A DNA stretch of 64,000 bases from Cyrtodaria siliqua. Its lineage: Eukaryota; Mollusca; Bivalvia; Adapedonta; Hiatellidae. The notes beneath the pieces are model-generated. The model saw only the letters and a program-made list of their open reading frames with translations. It was not told the origin of the DNA and made no database searches. The stretch spans positions 1 to 64,000 of the forward strand of contig JAWPHD010003269.1 in assembly GCA_037043455.1 (NCBI GenBank), written 5' to 3'. Within the stretch, counting starts at the first letter, position 1; the number at the start of each line of letters is the position of its first letter. The position numbers were made by a program, and so were the translations under genes. Positions 1-11,700 of this stretch are shown here, piece by piece.

Positions 1-439
1 CAGGTTAAGCCTTAGAAAAAGAGACCAGTCATGGTACTTAACTAGTATGAGACCAGACTGAGCCCGTGAACATGGTACTCAAAAAGAGATATTGATGAAA
101 TTATTTACTTTTAATTTAAATTATTCTGTGCCTCATATAAGCTGTGCCTTACATAAGCTGTGCCTTACAATTAAGCAATAATGATGTTAAAATCCTTAAA
201 TAATTCTTATTTTCAGACATCCATGATCAGAATATTTTAACAGAACATAATTTCAACTCTGGTTACATGGTAACAAGTGCATCGATTCGTTAACAAAATA
301 TAATCAATTATTAACAGAAATATCAAACATTAAACAACAACTTAAAATCTGTAGATTTTTACATTATGACTACTCATGTACAAAAGAACAAATAATCATA
401 CAGAAAATATATAGTATGATACTGGCTTCCTATGATATC
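1..439. other. AT-rich sequence, no gene seen
   Basis: No coding exon or recognisable repeat was identified before the inverted-repeat element. Confidence 0.4.
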
Positions 440-2440
440 ACGGTAGTGTCAAATATATAGAGGATGTAAAGCACGAGTGAAAATATAAGTTTTTTCACTT
501 CGAGATGAAAATAAATCCTATATTCATGACAAATCAACAAATACTTTATTTATTATATACTTGTTATCATGCAAACTACCAAACTGTTTCAAACAGAAAA
601 TACGTTTCGTTCCGACCGTGCCCCTTAACGTATTCGCGGATAAATATAGTAACGCCAGCGCGCGAGGCAATTTACATATATTTGGTGCGCATAGAATATA
701 GTTCTAAACTTTGACACAAATTATGACTGTTATAAGCTCACTGTGGAAATATAAACAATGAGAATATAAGGTTTATTCTAACCATACAATCCACTATTTT
801 ACTGGGAAGTATATAATATATAAAACCATTTGCATCTCTGCTAAATTATGATAGTTATGTTGTAGATGTGATGACTTTAGGTATATAGAATAAATAATTG
901 AAAAAAAATAAGTATGTTTATCGTAAAATAAATGGATGTTTCCAAAAATGCAAAAACCGGGACCATTTTGATATGATCTTAAAAATTCCACACCTCTATT
1001 CTCCATACATGTACATGCAGTTGCCACTACCTTGAATGTTATAACGTTCATTATTCTGATGAGTCTGTCGTACATTAAAGTTTCTAGTAATGACCACTCA
1101 TTGCATCTTATACCAGTTTCTAACAATACAGGATACACAATGTTTGCATACCGTGATATCATAGAACTTCAAAAATAATGAGCTCAATGAGGGGACCCTT
1201 TTTTTCAAATCTAATTATGACATTTGTATGTAAAGTTGATTAAATTTTATATCTTCACAACTTAATAGAACTATCAAAGAAAGCATGTATGTTTCCTTTT
1301 TCTTTACATATTGTTTACGCTTTATTTTTTTCATCAAACCATTTAAGTACCGTGATACCATAGAACACCATGCTATAAGCTTCTATTTCCTAAACAGTCA
1401 GGGGTATAACATGAAGTTATTTTTGAAATAATTTGTTTAGGTTATAACATTTTTGAGTGTTATTTTCAAAATAAATGCAACAAGTTACTTTCAGGTAAGT
1501 GAGGAAGTGTTGATTCTTACAGATGCCGCGAGGTGTACAGTACTGGTAGTGGGTGGTCTGCCTCCACCACAAAAAATCAACACCATACAAACAAACAATT
1601 ATATCATTTTCATCTACATGTATGTTTAAATACGTTTTCTATCAAGCCCAGAATTTTCCGGTAGCATGTGATATTTTCCTTTTATCTTTTGTTGACTAAT
1701 ATGCCAATATTTATTTTAAGGAATGTTTAGAAATCTTTTAGCAAGCTCTTAAATATGGTGCATGTTACTTAATAAAATTGGTAATTAATTGACTCCAGGG
1801 CAATCATATCTAATGGTGTTTTTATTATTCAATTAGATGGTCAGGTTTTATGTTTTATTGCTTGGGCTTTGTTATTGCAGCAACTCGTTGTATTAAGATA
1901 TAATAATTTTTCATGAAAGTATCCTAAATTAAAAAAAAAGTTATTTCATTAAAAGAGGAATGCACTCTTACCCTGTGTCGAATGGAAATAACGTTTTCTT
2001 GAAAATAACTTGTTTTATTATATAGTTCCCAGTGAAATAGTGGATAGTATGGTTAGAATAAACCTTATATTCTCATTCTTTATATTTTCACAGTGAGAAT
2101 TTAGAACTTATATTCTCACTGCCGGAAAAAATGGAACTACTTTTTTCTACATTTGCTTATAAGTCATAATTCGTGTCAAAGTTTAGATCTGTATTCTATG
2201 CGCACTAAATATATGTAAATCGCCTCATTCGCTGGCGTTACTATATTTATCCGCGAATACGTTAAAGAGAAACTGTCGGAACGAAACATATTTTCTGTTT
2301 GAAGCAGTTTAGTAGTGTTGCATGTTTAAAAGTATAAAGCTAAAGCACTCGTGAAAATATAAGTTTTCTCACTTCTCGATGAAAATAAACCCTATATTCA
2401 CTCCAAACCAACAAATATCCTCTATATCGTTATTTCAAAA
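440..2440. mobile_element. 2 kb inverted-repeat (foldback-like) element
   Basis: The stretch at about 550-815 is repeated in inverted orientation at about 2025-2330 (for example GCGGATAAATATAGTAACGC versus GCGTTACTATATTTATCCGC, and TATGGTTAGAATAAACCTTA at the inner end), roughly 85% identical by eye. Outside the arms, a palindromic block containing GTGAAAATATAAGTTTT occurs at about 475-500 and 2350-2370. About 1.2 kb of AT-rich spacer with no transposase lies between. The class is unknown. Confidence 0.65.
1495..1600 (-). mobile_element. SINE fragment (family 1)
   Basis: Shares the words GTGGTGGAGGCAGACCACCC, TACTGTACACCTC and GTAAGAATC (read on the minus strand) with the better copies at 7265 and 38220. 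It has no promoter boxes and lies inside the inverted-repeat element. Confidence 0.55.
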
Positions 2441-3162
2441 ATAACTAATGAGTTACACCCCTGACTGCTTAAGAACTGAATGGTAAAAGGTACATGGAGC
2501 ATAAAAAAAACAATTGTTACTGGAATCTTTTACCTTTCATTTCTGGAAAGATTTGTAACATATGTTGTACAAACTACAAATTAGGATTTGTAAGAAGTGG
2601 ATCCTGGCTTTCTACAATGTGAGAATAATTGCCATTTACATATGACTAGGGACATTTATACAGATCAATATATATTAAATGAAATGTTACGTTATGATAT
2701 TAAAGAATATAGATACCTATCTGCAGTGTTGCATAGTGCATACATACACAAGGGCACACACATTAAAACCCTACAACCATAAGTTTAACCTATGCTTGCC
2801 GTATTTTAGGGGGTGTGTGCCGATTCCACCATTATTCATGATTGGATCTGAAAACTAAAACATTCTGAAAATGAACCAGAAATCACTAAGTGCCATTTAG
2901 GAAACCAAAACATTTCCGAGGGTCACAACTTGGAACCCCATAGCCCGACGAATCCTGGATCGGCGACTCGTACATGTATGTACAATCTCCAAAAACAAAG
3001 AACTGGTGGTGAAAATGATTGATGATTATCTACAGAGGAAAATAAAAATGTGTATCGTTTTGATCCATGAAGCACTTTACTGTACATGTATATAACACAT
3101 GTTTTAGGACTAACAAGTCACTTGCACTGCACCAATATATCTGGACACTGACAGTCGTATGA
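2441..3162 (-). other. presumed USP38 3' UTR and downstream flank
   Basis: AT-rich sequence just downstream of the stop. No AATAAA or ATTAAA on the minus strand was found close to the stop; the nearest AATAAA seen is near 2019-2014, inside the inverted-repeat element. The polyadenylation site is not resolved. Confidence 0.4.
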
Positions 3163-3327
3163 TCAGAACACAAATCTCGAACCAGAAGTGTCAAGGTCAC
3201 CCAATCCCCCACCCCCACCACCACATGGCCCAGAACCACCCTTGTCATCGTCATCCTTCCAGTTGTACCACGAGGAATCGTTGGGACGCTTTCTTGTTGT
3301 GTTCTTTCCAGCAGCATTTTCCTGTTC
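3163..3327 (-). CDS. USP38: USP38 terminal coding exon, Gly-rich tail (residues 900-953)
   Basis: After the acceptor CTTTTGTAG the frame reads EQENAAGKNTTRKRPNDSS, then WYNWKDDDDKGGSGPC, six glycines, and LGDLDTSGSRFVF before TGA at 3165-3163. The EQE start, polyglycine run and terminal xFVF/LVF resemble the vertebrate USP38 C-terminus. The exon has no ATG, so it is missed by ORF calling, and a longer overlapping frame at 3030-3410 is a shadow. Confidence 0.9.
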   Translation of the reverse strand, partial: EQENAAGKNTTRKRPNDSSWYNWKDDDDKGGSGPCGGGGGGLGDLDTSGSRFVF

Positions 3328-6300
3328 CTACAAAAGTACAAAACAGGGGTGTGGTCATTTTCATCATGCATTGATGTCATATGTTTGTAGAGGAAATGTA
3401 TACATATCATGTATATGTTAATATAAATTGCTAAGACTGTTTACAAACTAGAATTAGAGTTAATAAATCCTGCAAAAATCAATCGACTGGAACATGACGA
3501 CGAACATGACAACGAAACACGCACCTAGGCTTGGTACAGATCATCTTTGCCAAGTTTCATTGAAATCCGGCCAGGGGTTCATGAGAACTATTCCAGACAA
3601 CATTTAAAGGGCCATAACTCTGCCAAAAATCATTCAACTGGAACATGGTGACAATCTACTCAACTAGGCTCGGTACTGATCACACCCGCCAAGTTTCGTT
3701 GAAATCTGGCCAGGGTTTCAGGAGAACTAGTCCGGACAAGGTTTGTGACATAGTGACATACATCCCCCACAAAGTGAGGGAGACATGATAACAGTTCATG
3801 AGACATATACTTGCTTATGGAAAGCTCTGGTATATAGTAGTTTTCTAAATCTTGATAGATCCTAAATAATATTTAAATGTATGTACTTGCAATGATATTG
3901 ATCAAGATAAACTGGGAATATGAGGATTATCCCACCGGAATAGTTGCATCGTCATATAATTGCCCAATTCAAGACCAGGATTATCTCACCTGCTTAACTT
4001 TCCTACACTACCATCAAACAAAATAAAATTATTATTATTTTTTTTTTTTTAAAACACAGACATTGCAATGTTTAACTGAATAGAATATAGTGTTGTGTCC
4101 TGATTTGTATTTAAATGGATACATTTTACAAATTATTAAACAAAACGTATCCAGAGAAATGATATGCCCTATATATTTCAATAATCTTTTTGAGAATTTT
4201 ACGGAATAGAAATATTGCATACCTGCAGGAATGTTTTGTTGTCTTTCACTACAGCCTTTCTCAGGTCTGGACGAAGTGGAGCATCCATTTTTGTAGGTTG
4301 TATCGATAGATCCAGACTGACCTTCTGCTCTACCTGCAGATTCTCCGGATTGATCTTCCTGTACACCAGCACATAGGCCGTGTCCTTCGTGAATCTCTGA
4401 GTGACGTTACTGAAAGAGCTGTAACTGGCGTATGAGACACGGTTATCGTTGAACAGGTACCACTTATCTTGCAAGAAGTCTATGTCATCTTCCGTTGAGC
4501 AATTTTGAATGTTTTCGTTCAGCATATCGCCATTGGTTACCACAGAATGTCGAGCATAGCAGTAGTAATGACCGCATTCCGATGAGGTACCAGAATGTAT
4601 CACGACAGAACAGAGCGAGTAAACGTCTGCACAGTCTACGTCCATATCTACACCGCATCTCTCCAACTGAGCAGCCACTGTCGATCGTAACGAGTCTTTT
4701 CTCTCGCGCTTTGTCGCCAGATGGGCTTCGTCCTTTATCGGAACAAGTAGCGTCTTTGGATATTTCACTTCACGAAATATTTTTGATCTTGACTGAAGTT
4801 TTGCGTCATATGAAAACCTCAGTAAAGTAAGTATCAAGTACGAGGGAGTTTCCACAATTTTTATTTTCCTTTCTCCTTCTTGAAGTCCGCCACACCGCTC
4901 ACAATGGTATTTGTTATCTCCTTCAAGTTTTTCAGGATTCAAGTAATGTTTTAACAAATCTTTCAAATGCAGACAATTTCTATCCTCACTAGAATCAATG
5001 TCTGCTGATGTAGATGGCTGGGGTGTGTGCGAGCGTGTTGACATTTTACTGTCACCGCCAACCAGGGACTTATAACTCGACGCCTGATATTCAGGGAAAG
5101 CTAGCGGCAAGTCCATAAACATTTCCTCACTAGCCGACTCCTGCCCACAATTCAGGCAAGTGTAAGTCGTCGTTATTTTCCCGCCAAAATTTTCCTCAAT
5201 CAGTGTCTTCTGCTTGGCTTCTGAAGAAGAGCTGCCATGTGACGACTTACTGGACTGAGAGGATTTAGGACTCAATTGCGACGACTTGAGGCTGGATTTG
5301 CTAAGATAGCTGGTTTGCTGCTCGTGTAGCTGGTCCAAGAAGTACTTGAGGAACTCAGAGCAGTCCTGCTGGTAACCAGACGTGAACCATGCAGGCCGGG
5401 ATGCAGCCAGGAAGTTCACAGGAGCATATGCTGGTCTCTGTTGTTAATAAAAGTATATTGGATTAAGCTTAATTTAACGCTAAACAGGCTTATTAGTTAG
5501 ATAAAATCTTTTATCATGCAAATGTGCACTTTTGTGCCTAATAAAGGGGTGACCTAATAAATTTTCCTTTATTAGACACTGACGTCATAAAACTAGAAAA
5601 CAACATGGCGGCATCCTCGACTATGCGTTATGTACTACGAAATAAGGTAATAACAGTAAATCATACAGAAATGTGAATAATCTACATTATAAATAGAATA
5701 CTAAAGCTAATTAGACTCGGCACGAAAACGAAGAATGACTCGGCAGAGCCTCGCCGGTCTTCGTTTTCTAAGCCTCGCCTACTAAACTTGATAGTAAAAG
5801 GCACTGACATAATATTCTCTTTATTACTATTATTATTTTAATAAGAACTGAGCATAGTTTATACAACATTTATACAAAATTAGTTTGAACCGTCTTTTAA
5901 TATTCAATAAATGTGATAATAAAAATTTATAGATGTATATAAGCTACAATCATTTAAACATACGTGTTAAGAGGATTCAGAGAAAATTATGTAATAGCAT
6001 TACTATTCCATCTGGATTTTTAAAAAAGAGATTATAAGTGATTTATTATGGTAACTGCTTGGATTTCAATTGTAAACACAAATAATATTCACCAGTCCAA
6101 TGGTGATCCTATATTATGATTAGGTTCAATTACATGTCCTTTAATGGATGAATATTCCTTATTTATGTTATACATATAGAGCAGTAGCAAAAACAAACTA
6201 TTCATATGTTTTGTTTGTTGTAGCGACATGGGTCATTTCGGATATTTGTCAGACGTGAATTTTGGGAAGACTAATCCAGAGAATGTGGACTATGGGAGGT

Positions 6301-8711
6301 TTCAGTAACGTAATTAGTGCCTGAATAAAAGTGATAAAATGAAATTGTCTGCAGATATTGCCCCAACCAGTAGAGACTGGAAGGGTGTTCCATGGAACAC
6401 TTGTGTCTCCTACCATGTGTGTATTTCAGCGGGGAAAATCTAGAGTTTGAAGACAGGATGTGCAATTGGAGTTGATTTTATTTTTAAATTGTAAAGTTTA
6501 TCAAACAGGGCATGACTCTGAAATTCAGAGCTATTGGACATGTCAACAGCATTGAACAACTGAAAAGTTGTGTTGCAGGTTTCATGAACCTTATTTTATG
6601 AAAAGGGACACAACTCTGCCAAAATTGAAGTCAGAGTAATTGTGTGAAATTTCATGAATTTAGGTCAAATACTTTTCAAGTTATGGCCAGTTATGAGCTT
6701 GGTTAGGTTGCAGGTTAAAGTTATATGAAATAGGGGCATAACTTTGCTGAAATGAAAGTCAGAGTTAACATTTCTTAGGGTAAGATGAAAATATGTGTAA
6801 AGTTTCATGAACATAGGTCAAATACTTTTTAAGTTATAGCCAGTTATGAGCTTGGTTAGGTTGCAGGTTAGTTTTATGAAAAGGGGCGTAACCCTGCTAA
6901 ATTGAAAGTCAGAGTTACTGGACATGTGTAAAACATTCCTTGAGGTAAGATGAATATATATGTGAAGTTTTATTAATATAGATCAAATATTTTTCAAGTT
7001 ATGGCCAAGGTAATTTGCATGTTAAAGTGTGACAGACAAAGTGATCCCTAATTGTCTGCCATGCTATGCAGGCTACACACAAATTTGTGTTTAACAGTAT
7101 GTAGAACTATTTAAATGACTTGATGTTGACAACTTCCATTTTACCTGTGAATGACTGAGGAAGGCGAACACATACTGTAGCTTCACAATCAAAGCTTGCT
7201 CTGGTGTTGGGGTGTGCTGCAGGACACCATTACGGAAACTGGAAATATAGCAAACAGGTGTTATTATGTTTGTTTGTTTGTATGGTGTTTTACATATTTT
7301 TCAACACATGCAAGGTTATATACGACGGTAAATTTTTTGTGGTGGAGGCAGACCACCCACTTTTCCTGGGTAGAACCAGTACTGTACACCTCCCGCCATC
7401 CGTAAGAATCGACACTTTCTCACTTACAAGTCGAGCTCCCAGTTCGAACCTGCAGCGGTGAGAAGCAAAGGTTTACAATGCAAAGTCGTTAACCATTTGG
7501 CGACAGAAGGTCAATGATGGTCAAGAGCGCTGTGGTCTAGTGGTAGAGCGTTGGACCCATGATCCAAAAGTCGTGGGTTCGATTCCCGTCATTGCCATAT
7601 GCGTTGTGTCCCTGTGCAAGACACTTTATCTGCATTGCTTAGTACTGGTTCTACCCAGGAAGACATCGAGAGTGATTCAAATAAGTTCATAGAGCTTTCG
7701 TTACAATCGATGTAAAATAAATAAGTTTAAACTAATGATGGAAACTGGAAATATATAACAAGAGCTGTCGGAGAACAGCGCAGCTCGACTATTCGATTTT
7801 TCGGAGAATAATAAATTTATAGCTAGTATATACCATCAGAAAACAAGGCTACAACAATGTGGGGTGGGGTTGGGAGCACAACATAATTATGTGTAAGAAT
7901 TGACCAAAACTACACAGAAATATGTAAAAATAAAAAAGTGGAGTGCGGGTTGGGGGTGGGAGAGAGGCGGGGGTGGATGATGGGGGGAGTAGGGGTGGTG
8001 AGGGCAACATATATGTGTAAGAAGCTATGTAATAATTCACCAAAACAACACAAAAATATGATGAAAACAACAAAGAAATATGTAAAAAAATAATAATCAA
8101 GTAGGGCCGGGTGAGAGGGGGTGAGGGTGCGAGGCAGGAGTGGGTTGGGGTGTGGGGGGGGGGGGGGGTGTGGGTGTGGATGGGGCAACATATATGTGTA
8201 AAAATTGACTAAAACAACAAAGAAATATGTAAAAAAAAAATATTTCAAGTCTGGGGCGAGGTGGGGGTGGGGGTGATGGGGTGAGAGGCGGGAGTGCGTT
8301 GGGGGTTTGGGGGGCAACATATGTGTGTAACAATTGACTAAAACAACAAAGAAATTTGTAAACAAAATTAATAATAATTCAAGTGTGGGGCGTGGTGGGT
8401 GGGGTGATGGGGTGAGAGGCGGGAGTGGGGGGGGGGGGGAGTGGGGGGGGGGTGATGGGATGAGAGGCGGGGGGGTGGGGTGGTGGGGGCAGGGAGGGTT
8501 GCAACATATATGTGTAAGAATTGACTAAAACAACACAGAAATATTTAAAAAAAAATCAAGTGTGGGGCGTGGTGGGTGGGGTGATGGGGTGAGAGGCGGG
8601 GAGGGGCTGGCGGGGAGGGTTGCAACATATATGTGTAAGAATTGACAAAAGCTCACAGAAATATGTAAAAAAAAAAAATCAAGTCTGGGGTGGGTGGGTG
8701 ATGGGGTGAGA

Positions 8712-8742
<31 letters not shown>

Positions 8743-11700
8743 AGGTGGTGGGGGCAGGGAGGGTTGCAACATATATGTGTAAGAATTTACTAAAACAACA
8801 CAGAAATATGTAAACAAAATTAATAATAATTCAAGTGTGGGGCGTGGTGGGTGGGGTGATGGGGTGAGAGGCGGGAGTGGGGGGGGGGAGTGGGGGGGTG
8901 ATGGGGTGAGAGGTGGGGTGGTGGGGGCAGGGAGGGTTGCAACATATATGTGTAAGAATTGACTAAAACAACACAGAAATATTTTAAAAAAAATCAAGTG
9001 TGGGGCGTGGTGGGTGGGGTGATGGGGTGAGAGGCGGGGAGGGGCTGGCGGGGAGGGTTGCAACATATATGTGTAAGAATTAACAAAAGCTCACAGAAAT
9101 ATGTAAAAAAAAAATCAAGTCTGGGGTGGGTGGGTGATGGGGTGAGAGGAGGAGGGGGGGGGGGGGGGGGGGGGAGGTGGTGGGGGCAGGGAGGGTTGCA
9201 ACATATATGTGTAAGAATTGACTAAAACAACACAGAAATATGTAAAAAAAAAAAAAAAAGGGGGGGGGGGGGGGGGGAGGAAGGAGCCCATGACCCAATA
9301 TGGGTGAAGTAATAAGATGCATAATGCTATAACAAATCCCAAACCAAAATTATAGATATATACAAGCTTACATGCAAACCTAGATCTGCATTTATTGCAC
9401 ATTTTATGGGCCATCACAATTTGGGTTCCATGAGAGCCCAGAATTTGCAGAAGACAAAATTACTTATCCAACCCTTTACAACATACTATAAGAAAACCAA
9501 TTTCAAAATTTAGTTCAGCTAGGACAAAAAAATGTAAGAGATATAGACCTGTAAACACAGCTTACACGCAAAATTTGATGTGAAACAGACATATTTTAAG
9601 GGCTATCATAATTTGCGTTCCATGGGAGCCCATGGGTTACAGGAACCAAAATTGCTTATGCAGCCCTTAAGATAATGCTACAAGGAAGCCCATGAACAAA
9701 TATGGCTGTGGTAGGATAAGAAATGTAAGAGATATAGACTTGTAAACACAGCTTACACGCAAAATTTGATGTGAAATGGGGCACATTTTATGGGCTATCA
9801 TAATTTGCGTTCCATGGTAGCCCATGGGTTACAGGAACCAAAATTGCTTATGCAGCCCTTAAGATAATGCTACAAGGAAGCCCATGAACAAATTTGGTTG
9901 TGGTAGGATAAGAAATGTAAGAGATAAAAACTTGTAAACACAGCTTACACGCACACCTTGATGTGGGACGCCGACGCCAACGCCGACGCCGACCCCGGGG
10001 TGATTACATAAGCTCTCTTATTCTTCGAATAGTCGAGTTAAAAAATCATGAAGGTTATTATGAATGCCAATTCCTAAATTTAATGTGGGAGAAGTCCTGA
10101 CAAGGGGAAGGCATGGGTGGTGTGGAAGGTACTTTTCAAAACACCTACAATCCATTTATCAAATACAAACCCCACCTACTATCATTAAAATGCTGATCAA
10201 TCAATAATTATTTACAATCAGAAGTCCAGAGAACATGTATTTTTTCTTGATGTTGATGACCACGCGAGAGTTTGTTTATATGGTGTTTTGAGTAATTTTT
10301 AGCACATGTTAGGCCATATATGGCAGTCAATTTATTTGTTTGTGGGAACGGCAGACCGCCCCATTTTTTCACTGGGTAATTGTAAGAATCGACACTTTCT
10401 CGCTTAACAAGACAATCTCGCAGTGGGATTCAAAAACGCAGTGGTGAGAGGCGTGAAAGTTTTTGATGCAACGTCTTTACAGTCCCTGACACGGAGTCGT
10501 TTCATAAAAAGAGACAGATATATACCTGTCACACATGTAGAGGGCCTGGAGGATACTGTTCATGTAGCAAGTGTTGCCCAGGTTGAACAGTCCCGTCTTG
10601 CCCATCTCAGCCTTCTGTTGATATGAGCGTGGCACATAGGCCGTCCCATCACGGTGGGCTGTCCACTTGGACTCCAGCAGCTTAAACTTGATCACATCTG
10701 GTGAAGGCTTTGGGTATTCCTGGAAATGAGGTTTGTTTTATTTATTGATAACAAAGGTTTAATCTTCAGAAGATTTAAAGCTTACACATTGCAATGGCCA
10801 GTCAGATGCCATACATATTAACATAATTCTTACAAATATTAACTTTTGTTTTGTATTTTGTTAACCAAACTGAAGTATTTTAAAAACCCTATACATCTTT
10901 TCACCCTAAATTCAGATTATTCTTAAGAGTTTGTCGAGAAATACAGAAATCTTTCCAGATTGCTGGAATTTAGTTACCAACTTTAAGGCATTTTTGAACT
11001 GTCTTTTAATATTGTAAATAATTAACAAACATATCTGATTAAACTGTTTGATAGTTAAAAATCTACACTTCAATTGCCTCTTATAGCTTTATCTAGACAT
11101 TCAAGAGCGAATAGTATCATTGTATTTTTTAACTTTATGTAATTAAATGACCCAAATACTGTGCTTCTTTATCAGAGAGGGTTTATGCCTGCTAATCCAT
11201 TTGGCCAGATTTTCTTTTTTTGGGTTCTCTTTTTTTCCGCTGAAAAATGTTAAGTGTTGCAGCACCGGCAGTGTTTTCTGTGACTGCATAGATCACAATG
11301 AAGCTTGGGACAATTACATACCTTGATACATTCAAACACAGGGTCATAGAGTTCAGGGAAACCAGCATGAAGGTACATGAGGACGTGGAGTAACTCTGCC
11401 AGTCTACTCAACAACTGTTTACTGTGCAGTGAGTTATCTCCCTTCAATAACCCAACAATCTTGGGAACCATTGGGAGTATCTGAAATGAGAAATTAACAC
11501 AAAATGTTTAAATGTTATTTCTGTCAGAAACATTATACAGCAAAAATTTCAAAGTGGCAGCTGTTATAACAAACTGGTAGTCAATAATTTTTTAAAATTT
11601 ACTTTTATAGCATTCTTAAAAAATGCAACATTTAGAATTCTGACAAAATAAATTTGATACTGTATAACTATTATTTAGTAGTTATCTACTCTCATAGTTT

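Larger units (their letters stand above)
7250..7739. mobile_element. composite SINE insertion with 16-bp target-site duplication
   Basis: The identical 16-mer GGAAACTGGAAATATA occurs at 7234-7249 and 7740-7755 and brackets this 490-bp insert. Inside, a family 1 SINE body lies on the minus strand (7265-7480) and a tRNA-headed SINE on the plus strand (7525-7735), head to head. The left copy of the duplicated 16-mer includes the 3' splice site of the fifth USP38 coding exon. Confidence 0.75.
7758..10045 (+). mobile_element. G-rich composite element, Helentron/HINE-like
   Basis: Starts near AACAAGAGCTGTCGG and ends near CTCTTATTCTTCGAATAG. Near-terminal inverted words GCTCGACTATTCGA (about 7785) and TCGAATAGTCGAGT (about 10030) face each other. 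Inside are a G-rich array (7850-9290) and three copies of a unit of about 191 bp (9540-9960). A 115-bp relative at 56288-56405 has the same ends, which supports a mobile family. Subterminal inverted repeats with internal tandem repeats suggest HINE-type elements; no Rep/helicase is present. Confidence 0.6.

Noticed and set aside
3030..3410. 126-residue minus-strand protein
   Set aside because: Wrong frame over the USP38 terminal exon; the spliced frame gives the conserved tail.
7525..7600. Functional tRNA gene (CAT anticodon)
   Set aside because: A and B boxes and an anticodon arm are present, but the 5' and 3' ends do not pair as an acceptor stem and a SINE body with an AT tail follows.
7849..9417. 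Several proline-rich proteins on the minus strand
   Set aside because: They follow only from long C runs in a tandem array; the frames shift between units.
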